The notes beneath the pieces were generated by a model. That model saw nothing but the letters and a program-made list of their open reading frames with translations. It was not told the origin of the DNA and made no database searches. Source: Palleronia pelagia (GTDB taxonomy: Bacteria > Pseudomonadota > Alphaproteobacteria > Rhodobacterales > Rhodobacteraceae). From it: 64,000 nucleotides of DNA. The stretch spans positions 682,001 to 746,000 of the forward strand of contig NZ_FOCM01000001.1 in NCBI RefSeq assembly GCF_900110115.1, read 5' to 3'. The position numbers and the translations under genes were made by a program. Shown piece after piece: positions 63,955-64,000 of the stretch; positions within the stretch are counted from its first letter, which is position 1; each line of letters opens with the position of its first letter.

Positions 63955-64000
63955 TGGTACCCGTGGCCGGACTCGAACCGGCACGCTGTCACCAGCGGGG
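63955..64000 (-). tRNA. type II tRNA, 3' part only (probably Leu)
   Basis: The minus strand shows acceptor CACGGGT, discriminator A, encoded CCA (63957-63955), T-arm GCCGG-TTCGAGT-CCGGC and part of a long variable arm (CGCTGGTGACAGCG). The anticodon is outside the window. A73 with this variable arm fits leucine; tyrosine is an alternative. Confidence 0.75.

Noticed and set aside
1-64000. CRISPR arrays, insertion sequences, prophage, integrase or toxin-antitoxin loci
   Set aside because: I saw no regularly spaced repeats, transposase or integrase motifs, phage structural genes or toxin-antitoxin pairs. The tRNA genes at the end show no adjacent integrase inside the window.

Overview
This 64-kb window is high-GC chromosomal DNA from an alphaproteobacterium, almost certainly of the Rhodobacteraceae (Roseobacter/Rhodobacter group). 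The reasons are: stand-alone Hint-domain proteins, DUF6456 and DUF6477 proteins, a class II DAHP synthase, a soluble PhoR next to a pst operon, a non-pyrrolysine MttB-family protein, a GlxA-type regulator and an IalB-like protein. The identification rests on gene families, not on a marker gene. I see no prophage, insertion sequence, CRISPR array or integron; the window is mostly core chromosome.

Layout. 0-2.6 kb: three consecutive Hint-domain genes (the first only as its last 17 codons, the third apparently without catalytic residues) and a small membrane protein. 2.6-5.8 kb (minus): molybdenum-cofactor-type nucleotidyltransferase, an orphan branched-chain amino-acid-type binding protein and a GlxA-family regulator. 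5.9-11.4 kb: class II DAHP synthase, PAS protein, yicC, gmk, gamma carbonic anhydrase and a trans-sulfuration-type PLP enzyme. 11.4-18.8 kb: a complete phosphate regulon core, phoR-pstSCAB-phoU-phoB, with a tandem Pho box before pstS and a terminator between pstS and pstC. 19-25 kb: aroQ, rpsB-tsf, psuK-psuG (pseudouridine catabolism), a DUF502 membrane protein and a patatin. 25-31.5 kb: 3-hydroxybutyrate dehydrogenase, a YejA-like peptide-binding protein, a tiny lipoprotein, a FrnE-like thiol oxidoreductase, a small membrane methyltransferase and an MFS exporter. 31.5-43 kb: mfd, ornithine/lysine decarboxylase, a TVP38-like membrane protein, a 3-hydroxyisobutyrate dehydrogenase-like enzyme, a penicillin/AHL acylase, a VIT1/CCC1 transporter and a HerA-like ATPase. 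43-49.4 kb: an intergenic region with two probable small RNAs, ialB, then an envelope block ldt-lpxD-acp-fabF divergent from a MepK-like endopeptidase. 49.6-64 kb: lipA, a HisKA_2-type sensor kinase, the DUF6456/DUF6477 pair, an MttB-family protein, guaA, a DMT transporter, a FadL-type porin, an unknown P-loop ATPase, metA, a lipoprotein hydrolase, ppk2, a TetR regulator and two tRNA genes (one cut by the window edge).

How the parts work together. PhoR/PhoB and PhoU would sense phosphate through PstSCAB. Ppk2 (polyphosphate) lies 44 kb away. MetA carries Glu111 and is predicted to make O-acetylhomoserine, which could feed a trans-sulfuration enzyme such as the one at 10.3 kb. The envelope block joins 3-3 peptidoglycan cross-linking (Ldt), cross-link hydrolysis (MepK-like) and lipid A acylation (LpxD with its own acyl carrier protein and ketoacyl synthase).

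The most interesting unexplained signals are non-coding. Two terminator-ended transcripts at 43.14-43.41 kb carry 19-nt segments complementary to each other. A promoter-plus-terminator small RNA or attenuated leader lies upstream of the hydroxybutyrate dehydrogenase gene. A dispersed ~21-bp intergenic motif recurs. A pair of CtrA-like sites sits between DUF6456 and DUF6477.
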